From the NCBI GenBank assembly GCA_016126025.1, contig JAEFDA010000023.1, positions 1 to 40,943 on the forward strand: a stretch of DNA of 40,943 bases. The letters run 5' to 3'. The stretch's first letter is position 1; each line of letters opens with the position of its first letter. The notes below the pieces were generated by a model. It did not search any database and was not told where the DNA came from. It saw only the letters and a program-made list of their open reading frames with translations. A program made the translations under genes and the position numbers. Source of the DNA: Nitrososphaerota archaeon (lineage in GTDB: Archaea > Thermoproteota > Nitrososphaeria > Nitrososphaerales > Nitrosopumilaceae). Below, piece after piece: positions 39,695-40,943 of this stretch.

Positions 39695-40617
39695 GGGACC
39701 AGTTCCAGCCCCACGACAATCTCGCTTGTGTTGGTTTCGCCGTCGCCGTACAGTATGGTGCCGGGACCCATGAGGAGTGTCATCTCGGTGGCGTCCCTGA
39801 GATGCTGGTAGTCGGAGAATGCCAAGGCCAGCCACACCATACTACCGGGTGACATCACGTTGTTCGTCAGCCCGTCCAATCCGTCCAGCTCCACCGGTCC
39901 GTCTGCGGTCTCGGCCCGTATGGTTGTGTGGTCACGCCATCCCTCGGCCAGTTCAACCGTGCCATCAAACGACACCACAAGGTCATTTATGTAGATGTGA
40001 TATGCGGCGGTGCCCACATTTGGCATACCGCCGGTCATGGTGGGTGTCGAGGCCTGCACGCATTGAGGGAGTTCGGGCTCGATGTTTTGAATCAAGCGTG
40101 TTATGCGTTGTACACCTTGACATGAGATACCATCATATCCAAGCTCGCACGCTCCAGTTTGGAAAGGTAAAGCGTGGATGTTGGTGCCCTCAAAGGACCT
40201 ATCATAACCATAGAACGAAATGGCTACTGGGTCTTGTGCCGAATCTCCAAAGAAGCACGGTGTCAGCGTTTGTGTTTGGCCAGGGCCGAATGTCACCCAT
40301 TCCCGTGTTGAACAGTCGTTTTCAAGGTCAGAAATATCCATCCACAAATGCGACGCATCAACAAACAACGTCTTGCTGCCTGTGTTGGTGACATCAACGG
40401 TGAATGTCCACTTGTCCACAAAGACACCATGCTCCCTAACCACATCTGTGACAACGGCTCTAACGGCCAAGGGGCTGACCTCAATATCATCTGTCTGCGC
40501 GAATACCGGTGGCGCGGCCAGTGCCACTACCGCTAACGCGGCCATGGCCGCTATCGTTGTATGTGCCTTCTGGGATCTCCCCACGACTGGGGCAGTCCCG
40601 TCAGTGTTTGAGTTCAT
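39691..40617 (-). CDS. Secreted beta-rich protein, tandem paralog A
   Basis: A 308-residue exported protein. Residues 17-41 are a signal peptide (KAHTTIAAMAALAVVALAAPPVFAQ). It shares with paralog B the segments VTDVVREHG, FTVDVTNTGSK, four cysteines at matching places, IQNIEPELP, VPNVGTAAYHIYINDLVVSFDGTVELAE, VELDGLDG and GPGTILYGDG. No known family. The ATG at 40617 is 28 nt after TTTAATATA (40641-40649, minus strand), the apparent promoter of the pair. Confidence 0.7.
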   Translation of the reverse strand: MNSNTDGTAPVVGRSQKAHTTIAAMAALAVVALAAPPVFAQTDDIEVSPLAVRAVVTDVVREHGVFVDKWTFTVDVTNTGSKTLFVDASHLWMDISDLENDCSTREWVTFGPGQTQTLTPCFFGDSAQDPVAISFYGYDRSFEGTNIHALPFQTGACELGYDGISCQGVQRITRLIQNIEPELPQCVQASTPTMTGGMPNVGTAAYHIYINDLVVSFDGTVELAEGWRDHTTIRAETADGPVELDGLDGLTNNVMSPGSMVWLALAFSDYQHLRDATEMTLLMGPGTILYGDGETNTSEIVVGLELVP

Positions 40618-40640
40618 GGCGTGGCGGACATATGTCTGAC

Positions 40641-40649
40641 TATATTAAA
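40641..40649 (-). promoter_or_regulatory. TATA box of the secreted-paralog operon
   Basis: TTTAATATA on the minus strand, centred 28 nt before the ATG at 40617. Confidence 0.5.
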
Positions 40650-40758
40650 CTATAGAATCTATGTCATAGTCTTGGTTATAGGTATGACCACAACTATAAT
40701 CTTGGCTATAATTCTGGCTATTGTCATACATAAATCGACATGCCATGGCGCCACATCC

Positions 40759-40932
40759 ATGGACGACCACATTGGGTGGCCCCAAATCCGGGTTCAGGTT
40801 AGTGCGGCCACCTACGAGAAGCTGTTCCGGCGAGCGCACGAGGACATGGTACAGGACATGCGGGGGCGCCGCACCGCGTACCACGCCTCAACGATAGTCG
40901 ATGCGGCCCTAGCCAGGTATCTTGACAGGTAG
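40759..40932 (+). CDS. Ribbon-helix-helix-like small protein
   Basis: A 57-residue product: strand IRVQVSAATYEKLF followed by two helices (RRAHEDMVQDMRG; ASTIVDAALARYL), the layout of CopG/Arc-type DNA-binding proteins or antitoxins. ATG at 40759 lies about 28 nt after ACATAAATC. The frame is open back to 40621, and a start at 40684 would add a hydrophobic N-terminal segment (TTTIILAIILAIVIH), which falls on short repeats of a GGCTATAAT-like unit and may be accidental. It is divergent from the secreted-paralog operon. Confidence 0.5.
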   Translation: MDDHIGWPQIRVQVSAATYEKLFRRAHEDMVQDMRGRRTAYHASTIVDAALARYLDR

Positions 40933-40943
40933 GACACCCTCCT

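Overview
The window is archaeal and fits a high-GC marine thaumarchaeon (Nitrososphaerota) of the Cenarchaeum type. The evidence is the exosome/SBDS/L37Ae/prefoldin superoperon, a gar1-tfb pair, SRP19, geranylgeranyl reductase and UbiA for archaeal lipid or quinone synthesis, family-4 uracil-DNA glycosylase, a PIN-ATPase, and many leaderless genes with a TATA-like box about 26-27 nt before the start codon. The genus is an inference. No rRNA, tRNA or CRISPR array was seen.

Layout. 1-9.5 kb: the 3' end of metH, a small orphan gene, geranylgeranyl reductase, a DUF2203 protein, UbiA, a VTT-domain membrane protein, SufC, gar1-tfb and SRP19, then a decayed patch with an IS630-type DNA-binding protein and a tnpB remnant. 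9.5-13.1 kb: one giant secreted protein with three tandem periplasmic-binding-protein modules. 13.3-18.3 kb: aroC, a chorismate mutase-aminotransferase fusion, tyrA and a Nudix gene, facing thiC. 18.3-19.4 kb: a gene-poor stretch with broken reading frames. 19.4-26.4 kb: a second VTT protein, overlapping DNA glycosylases (Mpg, family-4 UDG), a PIN-ATPase-KH protein, a DtxR-family regulator diverging from a DUF192 protein, and a Cys-containing anchored protein coupled to a TauE/SafE exporter.

26.5-29.4 kb is the most unusual part. It is a transposon-like cassette with 38-bp terminal inverted repeats (37/38 identical), imperfect 13-bp flanking direct repeats and 58-bp subterminal direct repeats. 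It holds no transposase. It carries two coupled genes: a SAM methyltransferase and an adenosylhomocysteinase-like protein fused to a C-terminal cupin. A 25-codon reading frame with its own TATA box starts just outside the right edge.

29.5-36.0 kb returns to core genes: a small Cys protein, an L-2-hydroxyglutarate dehydrogenase-like flavoprotein, then the leftward superoperon SBDS-rrp4-rrp41-rrp42-rpl37ae-pcc1-pfdB-XPF nuclease, in which genes overlap or abut. 36.0-40.9 kb is accessory: nested hairpin repeats, a SWIM/zinc-ribbon DDE transposase diverging from an AbrB-type gene, two small membrane proteins, a pair of secreted tandem paralogs with a third remnant copy, and a ribbon-helix-helix-like protein at the right edge.
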